Assembly (NCBI RefSeq): GCF_902833905.1
Contig: NZ_CADFGP010000029.1
Coordinates: 38,174-102,173, forward strand
Source of the DNA: Paraburkholderia tuberum STM678
GTDB lineage: Bacteria > Pseudomonadota > Gammaproteobacteria > Burkholderiales > Burkholderiaceae
Length of the DNA: 64,000 bases
Reading direction: 5' to 3'
Below, piece after piece: positions 35,678-46,380 of the stretch (the first letter of the stretch is position 1; every line of letters begins with the position of its first letter). Both the position numbers and the translations under genes were made by a program. A model generated the notes under the pieces. That model was not told the origin of the DNA, searched no databases, and was given only the letters and a program-made list of their open reading frames with translations.

Positions 35678-35705
35678 CATTTCAAAAGTGGCTTGTACTG
35701 AATCC

Positions 35706-36845
35706 ATGTCCGGCACCCTCGCCCTTACCGAACAACTGATCGCGCGCGCGTCCGTCACGCCCGACGATCAGCATTGCCAACGTCTCCTGATCGAGCGCCT
35801 CGCCGCGCTCGGCTTCGAGCACGAGACGATCGAATCCAACGGCGTGACCAACCTGTGGGCCGTCAAACGCGGCGTCGACGGCACGCAAGGCAAGCTGCTC
35901 GCGTTCGCCGGCCACACCGACGTGGTACCGACCGGCCCGCTCGAACAGTGGCGCTCGGCGCCGTTCGAGCCGACCCACCGCGACGGCAAGCTGTACGGCC
36001 GCGGCGCGGCGGACATGAAGGCGTCGATCGCCGGCTTCGTCGTCGCGAGCGAGGAGTTCGTCGCCGCGCACCCCGCGCACCGCGGCTCGATCGCATTCCT
36101 GATCACGAGCGACGAGGAAGGCCCCGCCACCGACGGCACCGTCAAGGTCGTCGAAGCATTGCAGCAGCGCGGTGAGCGCATGGACTACTGCATCGTCGGC
36201 GAGCCGACCTCGAGCGAGCGTTTCGGCGACATGGTCAAGAACGGCCGGCGCGGCTCGATGTCGGGCAAGCTGATCGTCAAGGGCGTGCAGGGCCATATCG
36301 CCTACCCGCATCTGGCGAAGAATCCGGTGCACCTGCTGGCGCCAGCGCTCGCCGAACTCGTCGCCGAGCGCTGGGACGAAGGCAACGAATATTTCCCGCC
36401 GACCACCTGGCAGGTGTCGAACCTCCACAGCGGCGCCGGCGCGACCAACGTGATCCCCGGCCACGCGGACGTGATGTTCAACTTCCGCTTCTCGACCGCG
36501 AGCACCGTCGAAGGACTGCAAAAGCGCGTGCATGCGATTCTCGACAAACACGGCCTCGAATACGAACTGCAATGGACCGTGAGCGGCCTGCCATTTCTCA
36601 CCCCGAGCGGCGAGCTGTCGAGCGCGCTCGCGCAGGCGATCAAGGACGAAACCGGCGTGGACACCGAACTGTCGACCACCGGCGGCACCTCGGACGGCCG
36701 CTTCATCGCGCGCATCTGCAAGCAGGTGATCGAGTTCGGTCCGCTGAACGCGAGCATCCACAAGATCGACGAACATATCGAAGTCGCCCATATCGAGCCG
36801 CTGAAGAACGTGTATCGCCGCGTGCTCGAACAACTGATCGCGTAA
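35706..36845 (+). CDS. dapE: Succinyl-diaminopimelate desuccinylase
   Basis: A 379-residue M20 metallohydrolase that releases LL-DAP from N-succinyl-LL-DAP. Zinc-ligand motifs are A-G-H-T-D-V-V-P (about 67-74), G-R-G-A-A-D-M-K (about 97-104), S-D-E-E-G-P (about 133-138), and the C-terminal H near the end (I-H-K-I-D-E). The dimerisation domain with S-G-A-G-A-T-N-V-I-P is present. The start at 35706 (MSGTLALTEQ) is preferred over a codon six residues upstream. It is followed 14 bases later by prmB. Confidence 0.97.
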   Translation: MSGTLALTEQLIARASVTPDDQHCQRLLIERLAALGFEHETIESNGVTNLWAVKRGVDGTQGKLLAFAGHTDVVPTGPLEQWRSAPFEPTHRDGKLYGRGAADMKASIAGFVVASEEFVAAHPAHRGSIAFLITSDEEGPATDGTVKVVEALQQRGERMDYCIVGEPTSSERFGDMVKNGRRGSMSGKLIVKGVQGHIAYPHLAKNPVHLLAPALAELVAERWDEGNEYFPPTTWQVSNLHSGAGATNVIPGHADVMFNFRFSTASTVEGLQKRVHAILDKHGLEYELQWTVSGLPFLTPSGELSSALAQAIKDETGVDTELSTTGGTSDGRFIARICKQVIEFGPLNASIHKIDEHIEVAHIEPLKNVYRRVLEQLIA

Positions 36846-36859
36846 CCTGGAACTTTGCG

Positions 36860-37744
36860 ATGACGCTTCCTTTTTGCACCGTCCGCGACCTGCTGCGTTA
36901 TGCAGTGTCGCGTTTTAGCGAGGCCAAACTGTCGTTCGGCCACGGCTCGGCCAATGCCTACGACGAAGCCGCCTATCTGATCCTGCACACGCTGCATTTG
37001 CCGCTCGACCTGCTCGAACCGTTTCTCGACGCGCGCCTGACCACGGCCGAAATCGAGGCGGTGCTGAAAGTGATCGAGCGACGCGCCGCCGAACGCGTGC
37101 CGGCCGCGTACATCACGCAGGAAGCGTGGATGCACGGCTATCGCTTTTACGTCGACGAGCGCGTGATCGTGCCGCGCTCGTTCATCGGCGAGCTGCTGCA
37201 GGACGGCCTGCAGCCGTACGTCGAGGACCCCGAGCAGGTCGGCGCGGTGCTCGAACTGTGCACCGGCTCCGGGTGCCTCGCGATCCTCGCCGCGCACGCG
37301 TTCCCGAACGCCGACGTCGACGCGGTCGATCTGTCCGCGCCCGCGCTCGAAGTCGCGACGCGCAATGTGCTGGACTACCACCTCGACGAGCGCATCGCGC
37401 TGTTCGAAGGCGATCTGTATGCGCCGCTCGCCGAGCGCCGCTACGATGTGATCATCAGCAATCCGCCGTACGTCAACGCCACGTCGATGCAGGAGCTGCC
37501 GGCCGAATACAAGCACGAGCCGGAGATGGCGCTCGCGGGTGGCGCGGACGGCATGGACATCGTGCGACGGATCATTGCCGACGCGCGCAACTGGCTGACC
37601 GAAGACGGCGTGCTCGTCATCGAGATCGGCAACGAACGCGAGCACGTCGAGGCCGCGTTCGGCGGTCTCGACCTCGTGTGGCTGTCGACCAGCGCCGGCG
37701 ACGACAACGTGTTTCTGATCCAGGCCAGCGACTTGCCGGTCTGA
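36860..37744 (+). CDS. prmB: Ribosomal protein L3 glutamine N5-methyltransferase
   Basis: A 294-residue class I SAM methyltransferase of the HemK/PrmB family. The N-terminal helical domain is followed by the SAM site E-L-C-T-G-S-G-C-L (about residues 131-139) and the catalytic I-S-N-P-P-Y (about 197). The N-terminal T-V-R-D-L-L-R-Y-A and the S-F-I-G-E-L segment match PrmB (uL3 substrate) rather than PrmC (release factors). It starts 14 bases after dapE and is probably cotranscribed with it. Confidence 0.93.
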   Translation: MTLPFCTVRDLLRYAVSRFSEAKLSFGHGSANAYDEAAYLILHTLHLPLDLLEPFLDARLTTAEIEAVLKVIERRAAERVPAAYITQEAWMHGYRFYVDERVIVPRSFIGELLQDGLQPYVEDPEQVGAVLELCTGSGCLAILAAHAFPNADVDAVDLSAPALEVATRNVLDYHLDERIALFEGDLYAPLAERRYDVIISNPPYVNATSMQELPAEYKHEPEMALAGGADGMDIVRRIIADARNWLTEDGVLVIEIGNEREHVEAAFGGLDLVWLSTSAGDDNVFLIQASDLPV

Positions 37745-37945
37745 GTCCGGCATGCTGAGCGTTTGATCGTCGTTTCAAGCGCGTTTCTCAGGCAGGGGCA
37801 CGAGCAATCGCCGCGACAGCGCGTGGCCTTGCCCGCAACCGCAGCCTGAGCCCGTTGCCCGACGCGTTCGCCGCAGACCACGGAGCGAGCCCGTGCCCGC
37901 CTCCGTTTCCTGAACCACGGCGCTTCGCCAACTGTTCGCGAGCTT

Positions 37946-39433
37946 ATGTCATTCGACCTGCTTCACGTCGGCACGCTGGTTGCTGTTGCCCACATTCTCG
38001 GCATCATCGCGGCCGCTCACGCGATTCTCCATACCCGCACCTCGCAAGGGGCGATCGCGTGGGCCGTGTCGCTGGTCGCGATGCCTTATCTGACGCTCAT
38101 ACCCTACCTGTTCCTTGGCCGCAGCAAGTTCGCCGGCTACGCGGACGCGCGCCGCGTCGAGAACGAGCTGCTGCGCACGCGCGCGCATCCGCAGGTGTGG
38201 GACACGCAGGCGTCGTCGGCCGGGGTGCCGACGCAGCAGCTCGGCTCGCGGCTCGTGCAGTCGCTGACGCGCCTCGGCGGCATGCCGTTCCTGCCCGGCA
38301 ATACCGTGCGCACGCTGGTCAACGGCACGGCGACTTTCGAGGCGATCTTCGAGGCGATCGAGAACGCGCGCCGCTATGTGATCGTGCAATTCTTCATCGT
38401 GCGCGACGACGCGCTCGGCGACATGCTGAAGGACGCGCTGATCGCCAAAGCCAAACAGGGCGTGCGGGTCTACTTCCTGTATGACAGTATCGGCAGCTTC
38501 GATCTGCCGCACCGCTACGTCGCGGCGCTGCGCGCCGCCGGCATCGAGATGCAGCCGTTCGCCACGAACCGCCTCTTCGTCAACCGTCTGCAACTGAATT
38601 TCCGCAATCACCGCAAGATCGTGGCGGTCGACGGCGAGCGCGCGTTTGTCGGCGGTCATAACGTCGGGGTCGAATATCTGGGCGCGAAGCCGCCGCTGTC
38701 GCCGTGGCGCGATACGCACATCGAAGTGCGTGGTCCGGCGGTCGCAAGCATCCAGTTCGTCTTCATCGAGGACTGGTACTGGGCCACGCAGCAGTTGCCC
38801 AAGTTCGACGCGCCGGCCGCGGATTCCGTGACCCCATCCTTCGACCAGCCCGGCGACCACGGCGCCAACGAGCGCGCCGCGAATAACATGCACTGCCTCG
38901 TGCTGCCGAGCGGCCCGGCCGACAAGCAGGAGACCTGCTCGCTGTTTTTCGTTGAAGCAATCAACGCGGCACGTGAACGCATCTGGATCACGACGCCCTA
39001 CCTCGTCCCCGACGAAGCCGTATTCGCTGCGTTGCGCCTCGCTGCGCTGCGCGGCGTCGACGTGCGCATCCTGATTCCGAGCCGGCGCGATCACCTCGTG
39101 GTGTTCGCGGCGTCGAAGCTCTATGCGTACGACTCGCTGCGCGCGGGCATTCGCATCTTCCGCTATCAGCCGGGCTTCCTGCATCAGAAGGTCGTGCTGA
39201 TCGACAGCAGCGCGGCCGCGATCGGCAGCGCCAATCTCGACAACCGCTCGTTTCGCCTGAACTTCGAGATCATGGTGCTGACCGTCGACCGCGGCTTCGC
39301 GCTCGAAGTCGAGACGATGCTGCTCGACGACTTTGCCGAGTCGCGCGAAATCGACGGCGACGAGTACCGCAAGTCGAACGCGCTGCGACGCATGCTGATG
39401 CACGTCGCGCGGCTCTTTTCGCCGATCCTGTAG
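37946..39433 (+). CDS. cls: Cardiolipin synthase (phospholipase D family)
   Basis: A 495-residue ClsA-type enzyme making cardiolipin from phosphatidylglycerol. Two N-terminal membrane segments (about 8-60) are followed by two HKD motifs: N-H-R-K-I-V-A-V-D-G (about 220) and L-H-Q-K-V-V-L-I-D (about 412; the first position is H-Q-K), each followed by a G-S/G-N block (I-G-S-A-N-L-D-N-R-S). The 201-base gap after prmB shows no other gene. It converges with the glutathione peroxidase gene. Confidence 0.95.
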   Translation: MSFDLLHVGTLVAVAHILGIIAAAHAILHTRTSQGAIAWAVSLVAMPYLTLIPYLFLGRSKFAGYADARRVENELLRTRAHPQVWDTQASSAGVPTQQLGSRLVQSLTRLGGMPFLPGNTVRTLVNGTATFEAIFEAIENARRYVIVQFFIVRDDALGDMLKDALIAKAKQGVRVYFLYDSIGSFDLPHRYVAALRAAGIEMQPFATNRLFVNRLQLNFRNHRKIVAVDGERAFVGGHNVGVEYLGAKPPLSPWRDTHIEVRGPAVASIQFVFIEDWYWATQQLPKFDAPAADSVTPSFDQPGDHGANERAANNMHCLVLPSGPADKQETCSLFFVEAINAARERIWITTPYLVPDEAVFAALRLAALRGVDVRILIPSRRDHLVVFAASKLYAYDSLRAGIRIFRYQPGFLHQKVVLIDSSAAAIGSANLDNRSFRLNFEIMVLTVDRGFALEVETMLLDDFAESREIDGDEYRKSNALRRMLMHVARLFSPIL

Positions 39434-39443
39434 GCGTGCCCGC

Positions 39444-39923
39444 TTACAGCAGCGCTTCGATATCCCCGGTGATCGCCTCGGGCTTGGTCAGCGGCGCATA
39501 GCGCTTGACGACGTTGCCGTCGCGGCCGATCAGAAACTTCGTGAAATTCCACTTGATCGCCTCGAGACCGAGCAGTCCCGGCGCCTCGATCGTCAGATAG
39601 CGGAACAGCGGGTGCGCGTTCGGGCCGTTCACGTCGATCTTGTCGAACATCGGAAACGTCACGCCGTAGTTCTTCTCGCAGAAGCTGCCGATCTGCGCGG
39701 CGTCGCCCGGCTCCTGCTTGCCGAACTGGTTGCACGGAAAACCGAGCACCGCGAGCCCGCGCGCCGCGTACGCGTCATACAGTTTCTGCAAGCCCGCGTA
39801 TTGCGGCGTGAACCCGCATTCGCTCGCGGTATTGACGATCAGCATCACTTTGCCTTCGTACTGCGCGAGACTCGCTTCCTCGCCGCCGAGCGTGCGTGCC
39901 GAAAACGAAAAGATCGATGTCAT
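39444..39923 (-). CDS. Glutathione peroxidase family protein
   Basis: A 159-residue thiol peroxidase of the GPx family, reducing hydroperoxides. The catalytic tetrad is visible: Cys in N-T-A-S-E-C-G-F (a Cys where animal GPx has Sec), Gln in P-C-N-Q-F-G-x-Q-E-P-G, and Trp/Asn in K-W-N-F-T-K-F-L. The start at 39923 (MTSIFSFSARTL) is chosen from the family; the frame is open 60 codons upstream. It stands alone, convergent with cls and divergent from the ABC-F gene. E. coli BtuE is the nearest named relative. Confidence 0.94.
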   Translation of the reverse strand: MTSIFSFSARTLGGEEASLAQYEGKVMLIVNTASECGFTPQYAGLQKLYDAYAARGLAVLGFPCNQFGKQEPGDAAQIGSFCEKNYGVTFPMFDKIDVNGPNAHPLFRYLTIEAPGLLGLEAIKWNFTKFLIGRDGNVVKRYAPLTKPEAITGDIEALL

Positions 39924-40089
39924 GTGCCCTCCCGTGAAAGCCGTCAGTCTATGCCAAAAGCGCTGCCGATACAGTCGGCCGGATGGCCGATGAGCGCTGC
40001 GCGCGAAGTGACAGACCGGCAATCGGCGCCGCGCGCCCGGCAACGCGCCGGGCAGTCTAAAATAGCGGTTTTCTTCAGCCGGCCACGTC

Positions 40090-42045
<1,956 letters not shown>

Positions 42046-42078
42046 CGGCACCGCGCCGGCATCCACGGGAGCTTGGCC

Positions 42079-43209
42079 TTGTCATTTGCGAATTCATCGT
42101 CCGGGTTATCGGCCCCAGAATCCGTAGCTGCATCGGCAGCCGATGCGCCGCCGTTGCAAGGACTGCGCGTGCTCGACCTCACGCGTCTGCTGCCGGGTCC
42201 GGTGGCCGCGCTGCGCCTCGCCGAGCTCGGCGCCGATGTGCTGAAGATCGAGGCGCCCGGCGCGGGCGACCCGACTCGCACGATGATGCAGTCGTCGAGC
42301 GATCGTGTCGCGGGCCGACCCGGCGCGTTTTACCGGATGGTCAATCGCGGCAAGCGCGAGACGCGCCTCGACCTCAAGTCCGAAGCAGGACGCCAGGTGC
42401 TGCGCGCACTCGCGGCTGAAGCCGACGTGCTGATCGAGAGCTTCCGGCCCGGCGTGATGGAGCGGCTCGGCCTCGGCTACGCGACGCTCAGCGCAGCCAA
42501 TCCGCGGCTCGTCTTTTGCGCGATCAGCGGATATGGCGCGAGCGGTCCGTTCGCGGACCATGCCGGCCACGATCTGAATTACATCGGCTATGCAGGCGTG
42601 CTCGATCAACTGGCGAACCGCGACGGTGCGCCGATCCTGCCGAACTTCCAGATCGCCGATCTGCTCGGCGGCGCATTGAGCGCGGTCACGCAAATTCTCG
42701 CGGCGCTCTGGCATGTCGCGCGAGGCGGCGCGGGCCGCTTCGTCGATGTATCGATGACGCACACGAGCTATGCGCACAACTTCGTCGCGCAGGTGTCGCT
42801 CGTCAACGAAGGTGCGGCGCCCGCCGCGGGCAGTGGTCTGTTGAACGGCGGCGTGCCCTGCTACAACCTCTACCGCACCAGCGATGAACGCTGGCTCGCG
42901 GTCGGCGCGCTCGAATTGAAGTTCTGGGAAACGCTGTGCATGGCGCTCGATCGGCCGGAATGGGCGACGCGTCACTGGAGCCTGGGTCAGGCGATCGGCG
43001 GTCCCGATGCCGTGGCACTCATTCAGGAAGTCGCCAATCTGATCGCGACGCGCACGCTCGGCGAATGGGTGGAATCGCTGGAATCGCTCGATTGCTGCGT
43101 GTCGCCGGTGCTGACGCCCGCTGAAGCGGCGCAGCATCCGCTGTTCAATCCGCACGCGTATGCGGCGGTGGCCGCGAGCGCCGCCGACTCACACGACGAC
43201 GAGGCCTAA
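42079..43209 (+). CDS. CaiB/BaiF family III CoA-transferase (AMACR-like)
   Basis: About 376 residues. The fold-typical N-terminus L-R-V-L-D-L-T-R-L-L-P-G-P and the G-H-D-L-N-Y-I-G segment near residue 165 resemble alpha-methylacyl-CoA racemases more than formyl-CoA transferases, but the substrate cannot be fixed. No ATG fits. The start is one of two TTG codons (42073 or 42079), and GGGAG at 42067-42071 suits 42079. It lies 33 bases after the ABC-F gene. It may act on branched fatty-acyl or aromatic CoA esters; that is inference. Confidence 0.88.
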   Translation: MSFANSSSGLSAPESVAASAADAPPLQGLRVLDLTRLLPGPVAALRLAELGADVLKIEAPGAGDPTRTMMQSSSDRVAGRPGAFYRMVNRGKRETRLDLKSEAGRQVLRALAAEADVLIESFRPGVMERLGLGYATLSAANPRLVFCAISGYGASGPFADHAGHDLNYIGYAGVLDQLANRDGAPILPNFQIADLLGGALSAVTQILAALWHVARGGAGRFVDVSMTHTSYAHNFVAQVSLVNEGAAPAAGSGLLNGGVPCYNLYRTSDERWLAVGALELKFWETLCMALDRPEWATRHWSLGQAIGGPDAVALIQEVANLIATRTLGEWVESLESLDCCVSPVLTPAEAAQHPLFNPHAYAAVAASAADSHDDEA

Positions 43210-43279
43210 TGCGCGTGGCGAAGCCGCGACGCGGGCGCAATGAAGATCAAGGCCCGGTCAATCGAAAAACCCGCCGCCG

Positions 43280-43558
43280 TCAACGCCGCGTCGGCGTCTG
43301 CCTCGGCAGCGTTTGCCGAGGCGACTTTTCGTCGTCGTACAGCAGGTGCTTGCGGCCTTCCACATGGCGGCTGATCGTGGCACGCACTTCGGCGGCCGTT
43401 ACGTCTTCGGCCACCACCCGCCGCGAGATCTGGCCCGCGGTGTCGATCCACTCGACGATCCGGCAAGCGCCGCCCCACGGCTGATGAATCGGGGCGGAGA
43501 CCCGGCAGCCGCGCACCTGGATGTTATGGTGGGCAGCGGTTTCACGAGACTGTTTCAA
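43280..43558 (-). CDS. Small DUF2866-like protein (Burkholderia-type hypothetical)
   Basis: A 92-residue protein with no known function. It has a compact hydrophilic sequence (R-I-V-E-W-I-D-T-A-G, then a helix A-A-E-V-R-A-T-I-S-R-H-V-E-G-R-K-H) and a Thr/Arg/Pro-rich tail. From memory it resembles the DUF2866 family, which seems confined to Burkholderiaceae; this needs a domain search. Another minus frame overlaps its 3' half (43206-43478), but its Arg-rich composition marks it as a shadow. The upstream 150 bases are relatively AT-rich and may hold its promoter. Confidence 0.65.
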   Translation of the reverse strand: MKQSRETAAHHNIQVRGCRVSAPIHQPWGGACRIVEWIDTAGQISRRVVAEDVTAAEVRATISRHVEGRKHLLYDDEKSPRQTLPRQTPTRR

Positions 43559-43711
43559 GGCGCGATCCTTTTTCGAGCATCAGACGGGATGCATATCCTT
43601 ACAGCTTAGAAAAAAGGTATGGCGACCAGGTTACAGCCAATATGAAGATATTTACCGGGCATTACGGTACCGCAAGCGTACAAAGTACTGGCGAGCCGTC
43701 CCGGCCCCCGT

Positions 43712-45088
43712 CTATTCGAGCGTGCGGACGCGGTCGATGGCCTGTTCGATCCGTTCGACCGCAACGACCTGTAAGCCTTCGATTGGCTGTTTCGGCGCAT
43801 TGGCCTTCGGAATCACCGCCACCGAGAAGCCGAGCTTGGCTGCTTCCTTCAGGCGCTCCTGACCGCGCGGCGACGGCCGGATTTCGCCGGCGAGGCCCAC
43901 TTCGCCGAATACGACGAGCCCCTTCGGCAGCGGCTTGTTGCGCATCGACGAATGGATGGCGAGCAATACCGCGAGGTCGGCGGCGGGCTCGGAGATCTTC
44001 ACCCCGCCCACCGCGTTCAGGAACACGTCCTGATCGAAACAGGCGATGCCCGCGTGCCGATGCAGCACCGCGAGCAGCATCGCGAGCCGGTTCTGTTCGA
44101 GGCCGACCGCAAGGCGTCGCGGATTTGGCGCGTTGGCCGCATCGACGAGCGCCTGCACTTCGACGAGCAACGGCCGCGTGCCTTCCTGCGTGACGAGCAC
44201 ACATGAGCCCGGCACCGACTGCTCGTGCTGCGATAAAAACAATGCCGACGGATTCGCGACGCCGCGCAAACCACGCTCGGTCATCGCGAACACGCCGAGT
44301 TCGTTGACCGCGCCGAAACGGTTCTTGATCGCGCGCACGAGACGGTACGACGAGTGCGTATCCCCCTCGAAATACAGCACCGTATCGACGATATGTTCGA
44401 GCACGCGCGGTCCCGCGAGCGCGCCCTCTTTCGTCACGTGCCCGACCATGATGATCGTCGTGCCCGACTGCTTGGCGATGCGCGTGAGTTGCGCCGCGCA
44501 CTCGCGCACCTGCGCGACCGAGCCCGGCGCCGATGTCAAAGCATCCGAATAGACGGTCTGGATCGAATCGATCACGGCGACTTCGGGCCGTTGCTCCGTG
44601 ATCGTCGCCTGAATTTTTTCGAGCTGGATTTCCGCGAGCAATTGCAACTCGCTTGCCTTCGAGCCGGGTTCGAGCAACGCCAGCCGTTGCGCGCGCAACG
44701 CGATCTGCGCGCCAGATTCTTCGCCGCTGATATAGAGCGCGCGTTTGTCCGCCGCGATTTCCGCGAGCGATTGCAACAACAGCGTCGATTTACCGATGCC
44801 CGGATCGCCGCCGATCAGCACCACGCCGCCCGGCACGAGGCCGCCGCCGAGCACGCGGTCGAATTCGCCGACGCCGGTGGAAAAGCGCGGCACGTCCGAC
44901 GCGTCGATGTCGGCGAGGCGCCGTACCGGCGTGCTCTTCGCGAGCGACTGGAAACGGTGACCCGACGGCGCCTCCGCGACCGATTCGACGAGCGTGTTCC
45001 ACGTCTGGCAGGACGGGCATTGACCGGACCACTTCGGCGACTGTCCGCCGCATTCCCCGCAGATGTACAACGTCTTCGCTTTCGCCAC
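43712..45088 (-). CDS. radA: DNA repair protein RadA
   Basis: A 458-residue RadA/Sms, a RecA-like branch-migration helicase in recombinational repair. An N-terminal four-Cys zinc finger (C-G-E-C-G ... C-P-S-C, about 10-27) precedes Walker A G-D-P-G-I-G-K-S-T (about 99). The RadA-specific K-N-R-F-G motif (about 255) and a C-terminal Lon-like domain (about 290-450) are present. All key motifs are intact. It lies three bases after the alr stop, probably one transcript. Confidence 0.97.
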   Translation of the reverse strand: MAKAKTLYICGECGGQSPKWSGQCPSCQTWNTLVESVAEAPSGHRFQSLAKSTPVRRLADIDASDVPRFSTGVGEFDRVLGGGLVPGGVVLIGGDPGIGKSTLLLQSLAEIAADKRALYISGEESGAQIALRAQRLALLEPGSKASELQLLAEIQLEKIQATITEQRPEVAVIDSIQTVYSDALTSAPGSVAQVRECAAQLTRIAKQSGTTIIMVGHVTKEGALAGPRVLEHIVDTVLYFEGDTHSSYRLVRAIKNRFGAVNELGVFAMTERGLRGVANPSALFLSQHEQSVPGSCVLVTQEGTRPLLVEVQALVDAANAPNPRRLAVGLEQNRLAMLLAVLHRHAGIACFDQDVFLNAVGGVKISEPAADLAVLLAIHSSMRNKPLPKGLVVFGEVGLAGEIRPSPRGQERLKEAAKLGFSVAVIPKANAPKQPIEGLQVVAVERIEQAIDRVRTLE

Positions 45089-45091
45089 GCG

Positions 45092-46162
45092 TTACTCCGC
45101 CCGAACCGGCACACGCGGCGCGACCGCGCACATCAGCTCGTAGCCGATCGTGCCGCAGGCCTGCGCGACGTCGTCGATGGGCAGCCCGGTGCCCCACAAT
45201 TCCACGCGCGAGCCGACGTTGGCGGTCGGCACCGGGGTCAGGTCGACGGTCAGCATGTCCATCGACACACGTCCAACGACCCGTGTGCGCACGCCATCGA
45301 CGATCACCGGCGTGCCTTCCGGCGCGACGCGCGGATAGCCGTCCGCGTAACCGCACGCGACCACGCCGATGCGCATCGGACCGCGCGCAGTGAACCTCGA
45401 CCCATAGCCGACCGAGCTGCCTTCGCCGAGCGTCTGCACGGCGATCAGTTCCGACGCGAGCGTCATCGCGGGCTGCAGGCCCGTGCCGTCGATCGCGGCC
45501 GTCACGCCGGACGGCGACGCGCCGTACAGGATGATGCCCGGACGCACCCAGTCGAAATGCGCTTCCGGATGCCACAGCGTCGCGGCCGAATTCGACAGAC
45601 TGCGCGCACCGGCGATGCCCTGCGCGCCGCGCTCGAACGCCTCCATCTGATGCGCGATGCCGCGCTCGGCATCGGCATCGGAAAAATGCGTCATCAACGT
45701 GATCTGGCCGACGCCCTGACAGGCGCGCGCACGTTCCCACGCGGCACGGAATTTTTCGACCGTGTAGCCGAGCCGGTTCATGCCGGTGTTCATCTTCAAC
45801 TGAATATTGACCGGTTTCGACAGACGCGCCATTTCGAGCATGCGCAGCTGCTCGTCCGAATGCAGCGCCGTGGTCAAACTGTAGCGGTCGATTACGTCGA
45901 TGTCGGTCGGCCGAAAAAAGCCTTCCAGCAGAAGAATTGGACCCGCCCAGCCCAATTCACGCAACTTCACCGCTTCTTCGAGGTCCAGCAGCCCAAAGCC
46001 GTCCGTAGCGCGCAAACCGGGAAACACGCGCGCGAGGCCATGCCCGTAGGCATTAGCCTTGACGACGGCCCAGATTTTCGATTTCGGCGCATAGCGCCGC
46101 GCGACAGCGAGGTTATTGGCGAGAGCAGCGGTATGAATCGTGGCGGAAAGGGGGCGCGGCAT
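45092..46162 (-). CDS. alr: Alanine racemase
   Basis: A 356-residue PLP enzyme giving D-Ala for peptidoglycan. The PLP Lys is in V-V-K-A-N-A-Y-G-H-G near residue 35. The catalytic Tyr lies in the C-terminal beta domain (V-G-Y-G-S-R-F-T, about 252). The start at 46162 (MPRPLSATIH) is preferred; a GTG seven codons upstream (46183) is possible, and neither has a strong ribosome-binding site. It is divergent from lplT, with about 218 bases between. Confidence 0.95.
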   Translation of the reverse strand: MPRPLSATIHTAALANNLAVARRYAPKSKIWAVVKANAYGHGLARVFPGLRATDGFGLLDLEEAVKLRELGWAGPILLLEGFFRPTDIDVIDRYSLTTALHSDEQLRMLEMARLSKPVNIQLKMNTGMNRLGYTVEKFRAAWERARACQGVGQITLMTHFSDADAERGIAHQMEAFERGAQGIAGARSLSNSAATLWHPEAHFDWVRPGIILYGASPSGVTAAIDGTGLQPAMTLASELIAVQTLGEGSSVGYGSRFTARGPMRIGVVACGYADGYPRVAPEGTPVIVDGVRTRVVGRVSMDMLTVDLTPVPTANVGSRVELWGTGLPIDDVAQACGTIGYELMCAVAPRVPVRAE

Positions 46163-46380
46163 GGGATTTTTTCGTAAAGACACTTGCGAATCAGCGGCTT
46201 ACAGGGCGTTTTCAGCGCTCGGCGGCCCGCTGGGCGGTGCGATCAAGAATTCTGCTAGTCCGAATTCAGCTATTTTCATGATATAAAGCCGTGCGCACAA
46301 CCCATTTCGATCGGCATAAGCCCGGACACATGACAAACGGCCGGGGCGGACAGACCGCAGCGAGGACAGCATCGCATCAG

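Noticed and set aside
43206..43478. A 90-residue minus frame overlapping the DUF2866-like gene
   Set aside because: Arg/Gly/Ala-rich composition, and it overlaps a better candidate in another frame.
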